Assembly (NCBI GenBank): GCA_016198125.1
Contig: JACQJG010000001.1
Coordinates: 1 to 51,666, forward strand
DNA from: Candidatus Iainarchaeum sp.
Lineage (GTDB): Archaea; Iainarchaeota; Iainarchaeia; Iainarchaeales; VGJJ01
Reading direction: 5' to 3'
DNA length: 51,666 nucleotides
Within the stretch, counting starts at the first letter, position 1. Every line of letters begins with the position of its first letter. The notes beneath the pieces were generated by a model. It saw only the letters and a list, made by a program, of their open reading frames with translations, was not told the DNA's origin and made no database searches. Positions 29,157-38,735 of the stretch are shown here, in pieces. Position numbers and translations under genes: made by a program.

Positions 29157-32042
29157 ATGACCGAATCCCATGAACGCCTGGAATTGCCCTGGGTTGAAAA
29201 ATACCGCCCAAAAACATTGAACGAAATGCTGGGACAGGAACCCATCGTGCAACGCCTACAAAGCTACGCAAAAACCCGCACCCTGCCCAACATGCTGTTT
29301 GCAGGAAGCGCAGGCATTGGAAAAACCAGCGCGGCCATTGCCCTCGCAAGAGAATTGTTCGGAGAAGGATACGAACGGAATTTTTTGGAATTGAATGCGT
29401 CAAATGACCGGGGCATTGACGTTGTACGAAACACCATCAAGGAATTCGCGCGCACGCTTGCATTCAACGCAGACTACAAAATCATTTTTCTCGACGAAGC
29501 AGACGCGCTAACAACCGATGCACAACAGGCACTGCGCAGGACCATGGAATTGTATACCAAGACCACTAGATTTATTTTGAGTTGCGTAACCCCGGATACC
29601 AAAATAATGCTGCCAGAAGAAACTGAAATAACCATTGGGGATTACTTCACGGACTACGAGTCCGGGCAACAGAAAAGGGTGCTAAATGTAAATGAGAAAA
29701 ACGGGACAACCAAGAACGACCTCGTTCTATGTGCCATTAAACAAAATCCAAAAACCACCGGAAAAAAAGCATATGAAATTACCACCAACACCGGAAGGAA
29801 ATTGAAGTTAACGCACGACCACCCGCTCCTAACAGAATCCGGGTGGAAAGAAGCAGGCGGAATATCCATGGGGGAAAGAATTGTCATCTTTCCAACTCTT
29901 GAAACCACGGAATGGCCCATTGACCCAAGACCGCTTTTTGATGTCAATGAATTCAAGCAATACCTCACCCAATATGAAATTGAAAACGGCTACCATCCCA
30001 TTGAACGTGGCAAAAAGTTCATAGAACTCGCCACCCAGGAAAAAATGAAAATAGCCGAAAGAGTCAAGGAACTCCATCAATTCATCCTTTCTGGAAACGG
30101 CTTAACTATCCGTGAGTCAGAACTACTCAAAAAAATACACCCAATAACCCCCATTTCCAGAAAAGAACTTCAAAATCAAATGGGGCTTTCCAGAATACGA
30201 ACGGGCCAGCTTCTCCACTCGCTTGAAAAGAAAGGCTTTGCAGAGCGGACAAGAAAAGGGAAAACCCACCTTTTCATTTCAACACATAAAAACGGTAAAC
30301 AGTTGAGAAACATAATGGACATCAAACGCCTCATTAACCATGAATTTGGAATAACCATCTCATGGGAAGAAATAAAAAAAATCCCGACCACGAAAATAAC
30401 CCATAGCGGAAGATACGCCCACACCTTAATAGAACTTGAAAGAAAAGGCCTCTTGTCTCTTCAATGCGATTCAGAAAAAACATTTCCCCTAACACGAATT
30501 CTGGGATTCATCTATGGGGATGGGCACATTATCCACAGCCGCCAACGCATCATTTTCACCGGAAATCCCAAAGCATTGGAAGAAGTAAGGAAAGATTTGA
30601 CCGGAATAGGGTTTACCGCCAGCCCCCTTCACTCGAAGAAAGTCTCCAGCACCCTGGGCGGAAGGGCATTTGAGGGCACAACCCATTGGATACACGTGGA
30701 CTCACGCCCCCTTGCCAACCTGCTGTGTTTTTTGGGCGCGACCGTGGGCGACAAAATCATAACCCCCTACGCCATTCCGGCAATTATAAAGAATGGAAAC
30801 AAATTGATGAAGAGGGAATTCCTACGGGCATTATACGGGTGTGAAGGGTACAGCCCCAAAATAAAAAAGAATAATTTTGAAGCCATTACATTGCGCATGC
30901 ACAAAGATTTTACATTGCGTAAAAACATGCTGGCCTTCTTTGAGGATTTAAGGCAACTCCTGAATGAATTTGAAGTTGAATCCTATATCACGATTAGCAA
31001 ACTCAATTACGTGCGAAAAGATGGAAAAATTCCGGAATGCTATTCTCTTATTCTAAAATCCAACAACCAGAACCTGTTCAAATTCCTATCCCGAATAGGA
31101 TATGCATTTGAACAAGAGAAAGTGAACAAAGCACGGTTGGGGGCAGAATACCTGCGACACAAACAAGAGCACCTTCAAACCCAAAAAAACAAAGTCCCCA
31201 TCATCCTTGAGGCATTATCTGCTGGTAAAAAAACAAAAACCCAAATAGCAAGAGAAGTGAATTGCAGCCCTGATTTCATCCGTAACCAGTTGAGAAACAC
31301 AGAAGTTCACGTGCCACGCGACTTTCCCCCCTTTGAAAAGTGGAAATTGAAGTACCATTACAAAGAAGGCCTCGTGTACAATGAGGTGGTCTCATTAAAG
31401 GAAATCGATGCGGACTCTGTCATAGACCTCACTTGCCTTGACGACCATAATTTCATTGCCAATGGATTCGTTTCGCATAACTGCAATTATTCCAGCAAAC
31501 TCATTGAACCCATTCAAAGCCGGTGTGTAGTGTTTCGCTTCAAACCATTGAGCGGAACGTACATACAAAAACGCGTGCAGGAAATCGCCAACGCGGAAGG
31601 ATTGGAAGTTACAAGCGGCGCATTGAACGCCATTGAATACGTAAGCGAAGGGGACTTGCGCAAGGCCATTAACGTCCTGCAGGCAAGCGGCACCCTGGAC
31701 AAAAAAATAGACGAAAAAACCGTGTACACGGTAAGCAGCCGTGCCCAGCCCAAGGAAATAAAAGAACTCATTCAACTTGCACTCGCACAAAAGTTTTTAG
31801 AAGCACGCACCAAAATCGACGCACTGCTGTATGAATACGGAATGAGCGGAGAGGATATTATCCTGCAATTGTACAGGGAAATTGTCAATGCACCGGAAAA
31901 CGAGATTAACAGCAAAACCAAAATCGACCTCATTGAACGCGTGGGAGAAGCCAATTTCCGCATTGTGGAAGGAGCCAACGAACGCATTCAATTGGAAGCA
32001 TTGGTGGCGCAAATCATGAAACATGCCCATGAAAAGGCTTGA
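29157..32042 (+). CDS. rfcS: Replication factor C small subunit with in-frame intein
   Basis: [16 protein letters not shown], Walker [36 protein letters not shown]|intein|[15 protein letters not shown]. Confidence 0.96.
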   Translation: MTESHERLELPWVEKYRPKTLNEMLGQEPIVQRLQSYAKTRTLPNMLFAGSAGIGKTSAAIALARELFGEGYERNFLELNASNDRGIDVVRNTIKEFARTLAFNADYKIIFLDEADALTTDAQQALRRTMELYTKTTRFILSCVTPDTKIMLPEETEITIGDYFTDYESGQQKRVLNVNEKNGTTKNDLVLCAIKQNPKTTGKKAYEITTNTGRKLKLTHDHPLLTESGWKEAGGISMGERIVIFPTLETTEWPIDPRPLFDVNEFKQYLTQYEIENGYHPIERGKKFIELATQEKMKIAERVKELHQFILSGNGLTIRESELLKKIHPITPISRKELQNQMGLSRIRTGQLLHSLEKKGFAERTRKGKTHLFISTHKNGKQLRNIMDIKRLINHEFGITISWEEIKKIPTTKITHSGRYAHTLIELERKGLLSLQCDSEKTFPLTRILGFIYGDGHIIHSRQRIIFTGNPKALEEVRKDLTGIGFTASPLHSKKVSSTLGGRAFEGTTHWIHVDSRPLANLLCFLGATVGDKIITPYAIPAIIKNGNKLMKREFLRALYGCEGYSPKIKKNNFEAITLRMHKDFTLRKNMLAFFEDLRQLLNEFEVESYITISKLNYVRKDGKIPECYSLILKSNNQNLFKFLSRIGYAFEQEKVNKARLGAEYLRHKQEHLQTQKNKVPIILEALSAGKKTKTQIAREVNCSPDFIRNQLRNTEVHVPRDFPPFEKWKLKYHYKEGLVYNEVVSLKEIDADSVIDLTCLDDHNFIANGFVSHNCNYSSKLIEPIQSRCVVFRFKPLSGTYIQKRVQEIANAEGLEVTSGALNAIEYVSEGDLRKAINVLQASGTLDKKIDEKTVYTVSSRAQPKEIKELIQLALAQKFLEARTKIDALLYEYGMSGEDIILQLYREIVNAPENEINSKTKIDLIERVGEANFRIVEGANERIQLEALVAQIMKHAHEKA
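29583..31481 (+). mobile_element. Intein (633 aa) with LAGLIDADG homing endonuclease and HTH-like segments, in rfcS
   Basis: Starts [20 protein letters not shown] block [11 protein letters not shown] and [10 protein letters not shown] endonuclease motifs; ends [14 protein letters not shown]. Confidence 0.95.
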
Positions 32043-32063
32043 GGGCAATGGCCTGCTTTATTA

Positions 32064-34301
32064 TTAGCACGCAGGACTCTTTCCCGTAAAGGAAGTCAAA
32101 TTGCACCCTGCAGAAGGCGTGCTCGTAATGTAAATCTCATCAATCTTAAGCTGATTATTACAAAAAGCCACTCCAAATTGATCAGAAAACATCAACGTAA
32201 TTGTTGGATTCCCGCCAGCCCAGGAAACAGAGCCCGCGGACCTCCACACAAAGGCAGAGGCAGGAGAAGTAAAGCCAACAATGGTGCTTGAAGAAGGATT
32301 CAAACTTGAACTTACCTTCACATACCGCGTGCCTAGCGTTCCGGAAGTATTCGCGCCCCGCACCCACACGTAAAAAGGAGTTGTGCTGGGGGAGGAAGGC
32401 GCCTTCAGTGTAATGGGGCTATAATTAACGGTCACGTTTGTTTCCTGACCGGCAGGAATAGGATTGGTGCAATTTGCTGAATTTGTTGTAATAACGTTCT
32501 GCGTTTCAGGTGTTATTGTTCCAACGGTCGCACTCTGAGACAGAATACTGGTTCCCGCGGATGCAAAAGTTTCAGCCTCGGTTGAATACGTTTCCTTTGA
32601 AGCAGGCGTGCTTGCGGCAGAGTAAGACTCTGTGCAATTCGCTGTGCCTGCAACAACCGTTGCATTGTCCACTTTCTCGCACGCCTGTACAGCGGTGTAA
32701 TACGAGGCGCTTGGAACAAGCCCAGTCTGATAATCCAATACCACATTCAATCCACTCGTGCCTCCTGCCCCTGTTCCGCTCACGGCCTTGCCTGCTGAAA
32801 CAAGTCCAGCCACTTGGGCGGGGGTGGTAATTTGAACGGAATCATACGCTACCTGGTAGTCCACGTTTCCTGCATACGTTCCACCCACGTACACATCCAA
32901 CGGATGATTCCATGTTACAGAAAGCTGGGCGCCATTGGAAGCCCCTGTGGCAGGAGCAAATCCAGTAATGGCATTGGGCGCATCCACGTCATCAGGATAA
33001 GGGGCTGAAGCAGAAGTAATGACCTCGCTTGAACCCGGGTTGGCGGATTGCTCGGCAGTCATTATAAAATAAACGGGATTGGATGCTGAGAATCCTGCAA
33101 GAGATTTTAAGAGTGTAGCTGAAATGATTCCTGTTTGAGTGCCCCCCCCTTGGGTAATATCAAAAAGGGGTTTCCCGTCTTGGGGGCTTGCGAGCGGGGG
33201 CGTGTGGTTCATGTACGTGCCGAAGGCAACCAGCCCGCTTTCACCCGCAACAATACCTTGGTTGATTGGAAGATAGGAGGCATAAATTCCGGAAGGGTTT
33301 TGAAGGGATGCAAAAGGGGTATTCACGCTGTTGGGAAACGTTGAACCCGTCCATGAAAAGTTGAACGTTGCAATCCCTGCAGAACCTGAAGAATAGGCCC
33401 CTGTGAAATTGGTGATTCCTCCCCCACCCCCGCTTGCAATGGTTACACACTGTGAAGCGCTTGCTGGCGGGTCCACGGTGGTTGAAACATTGGACGCAAA
33501 GTCCACTGCCTTAACGGCAAAACAGTATTTACTGCCTTGCGTGAGGCCTGGAAGTGAAAGTGAAAGACCATTTGATATGTAGGTGGTTTGGACGGAATTA
33601 TACGTGAGATCCGTAATCTCTGTCACGTCCTGCTTGATTTCATACTGCTTTATCCCAGAACCCCCGACGTTGTCAGAAGCCGCGCTCCAAGACAAATCGG
33701 CCTGCCCGGGAGTCGTGGAAAACACGCTAAGGTCCGTAACATTGCTTGGGGGCGTGGTGTCAGGAACAGCACTTGAACACTGAGTGGTGTTAAAGGCCAA
33801 ACAATTGGAATAGCAAGCCAACGTGCCGCTTGTGAAATCACCAGGAATGGTCGTACAATCATTTCCACCCAAACCTGTTCCATCGCACACTTCCACTGGA
33901 GGGTTAATTACATTATCTCCGCAATAGTCGGCTCCCGGACCAGTGCAATCGGAAATGTCAATCGTGCAAGTGCCCGTACAACTCAAGTTCTCAGGTCCAG
34001 AATAACCAAAAGAAGCACAATTGTAAGAGCCAAAATATGCGCCGTCACACTGCTCCCCTGGATCTGGCGTGCCATTGCCGCAGCTTGGACCAGGCCCGCC
34101 GCCCCCAAAACCAATTTGATGGGCCAGCGTGTTCTGGTACTGGGTAATATTGTTGTTGATGATTTGGTTTGTACTGCTCGTGCTTGTTATAATGACCAGC
34201 ATGACAAGGGTGGCAACCAGCACGGCACCGCCAATCAACAACAAGTACTCCAACGCGCCCTGCCCCTTGGAATGAAAAGCAAAAGACTGCGTGCCGCGCA
34301 T
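32064..34301 (-). CDS. Giant class III signal peptide adhesin: pilin N-terminus, two Cys-rich repeats, FN3-like domains, C-terminal CBM-like domain
   Basis: SKGQGALEYLLLIGGAVLVATLVMLVII; CGNGTPDPGEQCDGAYFG...C and CGDNVINPPVEVCDGTGLGG...C; PPSNVTDLSVFSTTPGQADLSWSAASD. Confidence 0.85.
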   Translation of the reverse strand: MRGTQSFAFHSKGQGALEYLLLIGGAVLVATLVMLVIITSTSSTNQIINNNITQYQNTLAHQIGFGGGGPGPSCGNGTPDPGEQCDGAYFGSYNCASFGYSGPENLSCTGTCTIDISDCTGPGADYCGDNVINPPVEVCDGTGLGGNDCTTIPGDFTSGTLACYSNCLAFNTTQCSSAVPDTTPPSNVTDLSVFSTTPGQADLSWSAASDNVGGSGIKQYEIKQDVTEITDLTYNSVQTTYISNGLSLSLPGLTQGSKYCFAVKAVDFASNVSTTVDPPASASQCVTIASGGGGGITNFTGAYSSGSAGIATFNFSWTGSTFPNSVNTPFASLQNPSGIYASYLPINQGIVAGESGLVAFGTYMNHTPPLASPQDGKPLFDITQGGGTQTGIISATLLKSLAGFSASNPVYFIMTAEQSANPGSSEVITSASAPYPDDVDAPNAITGFAPATGASNGAQLSVTWNHPLDVYVGGTYAGNVDYQVAYDSVQITTPAQVAGLVSAGKAVSGTGAGGTSGLNVVLDYQTGLVPSASYYTAVQACEKVDNATVVAGTANCTESYSAASTPASKETYSTEAETFASAGTSILSQSATVGTITPETQNVITTNSANCTNPIPAGQETNVTVNYSPITLKAPSSPSTTPFYVWVRGANTSGTLGTRYVKVSSSLNPSSSTIVGFTSPASAFVWRSAGSVSWAGGNPTITLMFSDQFGVAFCNNQLKIDEIYITSTPSAGCNLTSFTGKSPAC

Positions 34302-34399
34302 AATCAGAAACCTTGTTTTAAAGAAAGCAAACTTATATTTAAATCCGTGCTGTTAGTTGGTTTAAACATAAACCCGTTAAATGAAGTGGAGGTGCCCGA

Positions 34400-35803
34400 T
34401 TGAGGCACGCGTTTCAACAAATAAAAATAGAATACGAGCCTTCAAGGATTATTCAACCAGGAGAAAAATACATTCAATTCGCATCCCGCGAAACATGCCT
34501 TGCACGCGATGAAGTTTGGATCAAATGGACATTATCGCATGGGTTAAAAGGATTCATTGACTTTCCATCCAACAACCTGTACGAGTACTTTGTAGAAGAA
34601 AAGTCATTCTTAGACCTGCTTGAACAGCTTTTGCAAGAAATAAAAGACACGTGGAAAAGTTACATTCAAACGTATGAAAAGAAACGCGCGCAGGTCATTA
34701 AATCCTCTACAGCACTTTCAAAGTCCCTGCAAAAAGGAAAAAAACCGCTCACGTTGAAAAAGTATTTGGAGTTCATTCGAACAGGAGAAGAATACAGCAC
34801 ATACATTTGGGGGCCCTGGGCAGTCATATTCCACTTGGAAAAAAAAATAATTGACCAGTTTCCGGACGAATTGGCAGTAATTCAATCCCTGGAAGAGCCC
34901 ATTGAATTTCTTAAAATGAAACAGGATTTGCACTTAAAATCCATTGAAAGCGTGCAAAAAGAATATGGCTGGCTTCCCGTGTACAGCCCGCACGACAACC
35001 CCTACACGAAAGAAGAATTATTAAAAATGAAGGGAGAAACCAAAAAAGAAGAGGTAATGGAAGAATTTAAAGGATTTAAAAGAAACAAAAAGGCGTTTCA
35101 AAAACTGCTTAAAAAAATAAAAGACCCTGAAATAAGAAAAGAAGTTGAAATCGTGCACGCGTTTGCGTTTCTAAAAACCGACCGCGTGGATGCATGGAAA
35201 AAAGCCATGCACATTCAACGCCCCTTTTACCAACACCTTGCCACCCGCATGGGTTGGGAGATAGAAGAAGCCGTAAACCTGTTCAACGAAGAAATAATCG
35301 CATTCCTTGAAAGCGAAAAATTACCGGAGCGCATAAAAATCACCCTGCGAAGCCAAAACAAGCCCTTGTATTATTTTACCAGCGGCCAAGTAACCGTTGT
35401 TGAAAGCCCGGCATTGATCGAGCAAACCCGTTCAACCCTTCACCCGGCAAACGAATCCATAACACAGTTCTCCGGCATCACTGGATGCATGGGAAAAACA
35501 ACTGGAATTGTCCGCGTGATTCACACTCCGAAAGACGTTGAGAAAATAAAACAAGGAGACATTTTTGTTGCACGCTTTACCTTTCCAAGCTTCACCCCAA
35601 AAATGATTATTTCAAAAGCCATTGTAACCGATGAAGGAGGCATTACCAATCACGCGGCCATTATAAGCAGAGAGTACAACCTCCCATGCATTGTCAACAC
35701 AAAAATTGCCACTTCCATTCTGCAAGACGGCGACCTTGTGGAAGTAAATGCGGATCAAGGAATTGTACGCATCCTTCAAAGGAACCAACAAAAGTCAAGA
35801 TAA
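34400..35803 (+). CDS. Protein with helical N-terminal region and C-terminal PEP-utilizing (phosphohistidine swivelling) domain
   Basis: GDIFVARFTFPSFTPKMIISKAIVTDEGGITNHAAIISREYNLPCIVNTKIATSILQDGDLVEVNADQGIVRIL; TTG start. Confidence 0.83.
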   Translation: MRHAFQQIKIEYEPSRIIQPGEKYIQFASRETCLARDEVWIKWTLSHGLKGFIDFPSNNLYEYFVEEKSFLDLLEQLLQEIKDTWKSYIQTYEKKRAQVIKSSTALSKSLQKGKKPLTLKKYLEFIRTGEEYSTYIWGPWAVIFHLEKKIIDQFPDELAVIQSLEEPIEFLKMKQDLHLKSIESVQKEYGWLPVYSPHDNPYTKEELLKMKGETKKEEVMEEFKGFKRNKKAFQKLLKKIKDPEIRKEVEIVHAFAFLKTDRVDAWKKAMHIQRPFYQHLATRMGWEIEEAVNLFNEEIIAFLESEKLPERIKITLRSQNKPLYYFTSGQVTVVESPALIEQTRSTLHPANESITQFSGITGCMGKTTGIVRVIHTPKDVEKIKQGDIFVARFTFPSFTPKMIISKAIVTDEGGITNHAAIISREYNLPCIVNTKIATSILQDGDLVEVNADQGIVRILQRNQQKSR

Positions 35804-35810
35804 ACCAAAT

Positions 35811-36761
35811 TCAAGGCGCTGGGGTCAGCTCGATTTTATCCACGCGCACCGTCTTTGCATTGCAGGGAATCACCAGGGAAAGCGTTTGAGGGGGCAAACC
35901 CAAGGTCAGGTAATCAGTGGATTCATACCAGTTCAATGCCCCCACATTCGTGCCGTACGGGAAAATAACAGGCACGCGAATGCCTTCGCTTGCAAGAAAC
36001 ACAGTCAACTCGCCAAATGGAGCAGTGTTCACGCCCCGCATGCGCACGCGAAACGCGTTCGAAGAAGGCAATTCCACGTTCACTGCATACTCAACGAAAA
36101 ACTCTTCACCACTTTCACACGCCTCCCCATCCCACTGCACCACGCCCTGGCCGGCATAGGAAGAAGTCTTCAAACCACTTCCAAGAACGCCTTCCTCGGC
36201 CTCTAATACGAGTTCTGAAAGCAGTGGCGGCAAAGGATTTGAGTCAATGGGCTGACTGGGCAGTTGAGCGCACACCGTATTTGAATAATAGGCGCCAACC
36301 TCGTTGAAGGCTTTCACGGCAAAACAGTACTCCTGTCCCGGTGTGCCCTTGAAAACAAAAGGACTGGAAGCGCGTGCATTCACTTCCCAAACCCCATCCG
36401 ATTCAAATTCCAATGCATCAATGACCTGGTCTGAAACAAGGAGTGAGGAAGCGTGCACGCCTTTTACCAGGTACTCCGGGCTGGGGGAACCCAATGCGTT
36501 TGACCAAGACCATTCCACTGTGTCAGGGGAAACACGTGAGACCTGAAGTGAAAACATTCCGGGAGGCACAGGACCTTCATACACCGGGTTACTGCCCCCG
36601 GGCACTGGAACCTGAACGGGAGGAACGCCCAGCAAAAACAACCCGACTATGATGAGAACAAGCAGCGCCCCCAAGGTCAAAAACGGCCACTCGGCGCCTT
36701 TTTGAATGTGCGAAGAAGAGGCATTTTCGCGCACGCGTGCACTGCGGTTCTTTATGGGCAT
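35811..36761 (-). CDS. Membrane-anchored surface protein with FN3-like and CBM-like domains
   Basis: N-terminal TM WPFLTLGALLVLIIVGLFLLGVPP; EYCFAVKAFNEVGAYYSNTVC; C-terminal VRVDKIELTP. Confidence 0.65.
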   Translation of the reverse strand: MPIKNRSARVRENASSSHIQKGAEWPFLTLGALLVLIIVGLFLLGVPPVQVPVPGGSNPVYEGPVPPGMFSLQVSRVSPDTVEWSWSNALGSPSPEYLVKGVHASSLLVSDQVIDALEFESDGVWEVNARASSPFVFKGTPGQEYCFAVKAFNEVGAYYSNTVCAQLPSQPIDSNPLPPLLSELVLEAEEGVLGSGLKTSSYAGQGVVQWDGEACESGEEFFVEYAVNVELPSSNAFRVRMRGVNTAPFGELTVFLASEGIRVPVIFPYGTNVGALNWYESTDYLTLGLPPQTLSLVIPCNAKTVRVDKIELTPAP

Positions 36762-36813
36762 GCAAAAATGCACCAGCAAACACTATTTAACTTTCACGCT
36801 AAACCTGCAGGGT

Positions 36814-38043
36814 TTAACGCGCCAGGTACTCTGTAATGCGTTTTTGATGGCGGTAAAAGGAAAGCACGTTGGACTCGCGCAAATACGATTCCAATGGAAC
36901 GGATAAACGAGAAGACAAAAAATCCAAGGCCCGTGGAAGCTCGTAAAACGTTAAGGGTTTTTCTTTTAACGCATGCCGAACAGTTTCACGAATCTTCCAC
37001 ACGCCCAAAGAGGCCTGCACTGAAACCCCAATCTCGCGGAAAATCACGCAACCGGATTGGCGTTTAATGGAGCGCAAGTATTCCCCCACGGCCAAGCGCG
37101 CAGAGTAGTATGCACCCGCCACATTGGACGCGTATTTTTTCCTTCCACCGAAAAACTCGTGGTCGGCCATGATTCTTGATTCTGTACTATGCGACGTCCA
37201 CAACCCCCCCGGTTTCCATGCCTCCATTTGCTCAAACTGCCACTCGCTCGGCAACAACAAAATCCAAAAATCATTGTCCACATAATTGGCATGAAACACG
37301 CGGAAATCTTGAATGGGCGAATAGGCTTTCACTTCTTCCACCAAATAATTTGACAAATTGGAGTCAATGGCCGTAATGGCCCACCGCGTGGGAACAAGTT
37401 TGCGCTTACGCTGCACGCCCAACATGCCTGCTGAAAGAATCTTGTACAAGTAATGCACTGGAATATGGTGTTCAAACAGTTCCTGCACTGCCGTTTGAGA
37501 CAAGGCCTGCGTGTCTGCAACCAAGGCGTCCACTTTTTGAGGCACGCTCGGATTCTCTGTGAGCCTGAACTTTTTCAACGGTGCATGCGGGCCCATGGGA
37601 GGCGTTGTATCTGAAAAAGACAGTTCTGCATGCGGGCGCTTGGCCAATTCCACTTCCACTTCAACAGATTTCTCGCCCAGCACCAGTTCCTGCATGCGCG
37701 CAAGTTCACGCGAAGGATTGGAAGCGCTCTGCACAAGGGCTTTGGAAGTAGAGCGCACCAGCTGCTCGCGAAAACCAATAATGTCCTGCGCAGGCAGGCC
37801 ATACCAGCGCTCAGGGTTGTCCAACAAATCCGCATCATCCAAAGAAAAGGTCGGGGCCATGGGAGCAACCGTTACATTCGGATACGAAGTCCAGGAAACA
37901 AACAAAGAAGGAGGCGAAGAACCCTGAAAAGAAGTGCCCTTCATTTGTTCTACCGAGCGTGAAACGATTTTATGCTTTTCCAGCACCCAACAAACAGGCC
38001 CGCACCACAACCGGCCCTTGCATTTAACGCAAATGTCGAACAT
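36814..38043 (-). CDS. nreA: Nre-family archaeal DNA repair protein
   Basis: CVKCKGRLWCG zinc motif, PPSLFVSWTSYPNVTVAPMAP, LDNPERWYGLPAQDIIGFREQLVRS, ATDTxAL-like LVADTQALSQ; C-terminal PIP-like QKRITEYL. Confidence 0.87.
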   Translation of the reverse strand: MFDICVKCKGRLWCGPVCWVLEKHKIVSRSVEQMKGTSFQGSSPPSLFVSWTSYPNVTVAPMAPTFSLDDADLLDNPERWYGLPAQDIIGFREQLVRSTSKALVQSASNPSRELARMQELVLGEKSVEVEVELAKRPHAELSFSDTTPPMGPHAPLKKFRLTENPSVPQKVDALVADTQALSQTAVQELFEHHIPVHYLYKILSAGMLGVQRKRKLVPTRWAITAIDSNLSNYLVEEVKAYSPIQDFRVFHANYVDNDFWILLLPSEWQFEQMEAWKPGGLWTSHSTESRIMADHEFFGGRKKYASNVAGAYYSARLAVGEYLRSIKRQSGCVIFREIGVSVQASLGVWKIRETVRHALKEKPLTFYELPRALDFLSSRLSVPLESYLRESNVLSFYRHQKRITEYLAR

Positions 38044-38056
38044 ACACGCAAAACCA

Positions 38057-38413
38057 TTACAAATCAAAAAATGCTTTCAATTTCTGTTTTACTTCAGCCA
38101 ACTTTTCAGGTTTAAGTTTGTCCAAGCGTTGTACTACCAGTTCCTTTTCAACCGTCATCGGAAAGTCAACCATAATCATGCTATCCTTTGCAAGCATTTT
38201 CTTTTCCATGTGCACATTCGCAATGGGCACGTCATAGAATGTGACACCGCTTTGAGAAGTTATCTTTGCCAAAACAACATCGGCCGAATGCGCGTTATAC
38301 TTGGAAGAACTTATCACCAGCGCCAGCCTGCGCTTTACCCCCACCTGATTTGAGTAAAACAGGTCGGCTACAACCACCTCTCCCTGTTCAATGTTTGATA
38401 AGTTCATCCGCAT
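38057..38413 (-). CDS. MazF/PemK-like toxin
   Basis: IEQGEVVVADLFYSNQVGVKRRLALVISSSKYN...VVLAKITSQ. Confidence 0.85.
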   Translation of the reverse strand: MRMNLSNIEQGEVVVADLFYSNQVGVKRRLALVISSSKYNAHSADVVLAKITSQSGVTFYDVPIANVHMEKKMLAKDSMIMVDFPMTVEKELVVQRLDKLKPEKLAEVKQKLKAFFDL

Positions 38414-38582
38414 CATCCCATTTTTCCAAGGCATGCCGCGCCGCATATTGCCGCCATGCAGGGTCTTTCCGCTCAAGCTCGCGCGCCTTTTGCTCTGCGG
38501 CCTGGCGCATCACTTCCGTCCACTTAATCTCAGGGTGCTTTTTCATTGCCTTATGCAATTCTTCAGAAACGGCCAACGTCAT
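38388..38582 (-). CDS. Antitoxin of the MazF-like module
   Basis: MTLAVSEELHKAMKKHPEIKWTEVMRQAAEQKARELE; overlaps the toxin start; ATG 38582 fits the upstream TATA. Confidence 0.75.
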   Translation of the reverse strand: MTLAVSEELHKAMKKHPEIKWTEVMRQAAEQKARELERKDPAWRQYAARHALEKWDDADELIKH

Positions 38583-38599
38583 ATTCACCACGCAAATCA

Positions 38600-38620
38600 C
38601 CTTAAATAAGGTAAATAAGG
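38600..38620. promoter_or_regulatory. Toxin-antitoxin promoter with tandem TAAATAAGG repeat overlapping TATA/BRE
   Basis: CC TTAAATAAGG TAAATAAGG read directly, about 20 bp upstream of the antitoxin ATG on the minus strand. Confidence 0.5.
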
Positions 38621-38735
38621 TATTCTGGTTTTAAGTGTAATGTTTTTGCCGTTGAGTGTTTAAAAAGGCAGCGAAGGTGTAACGCCGGTGAACCCCGCTA
38701 AAAGGTTTTAAACCATTGGCAGTTAATACACCCGT

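Noticed and set aside
29157-32042. Fusion of rfcS with an unrelated ~630-aa enzyme
   Set aside because: The insert has precise intein splice junctions (S|C, HN|C) and splicing blocks, so it is an intein and not a domain fusion.
38640-38705. GC-richer intergenic stretch (gcagcgaaggtgtaacgccggtgaaccccgct) as an ncRNA upstream of thrS
   Set aside because: Only weak pairing seen; no known RNA family recognised and no support from conservation.
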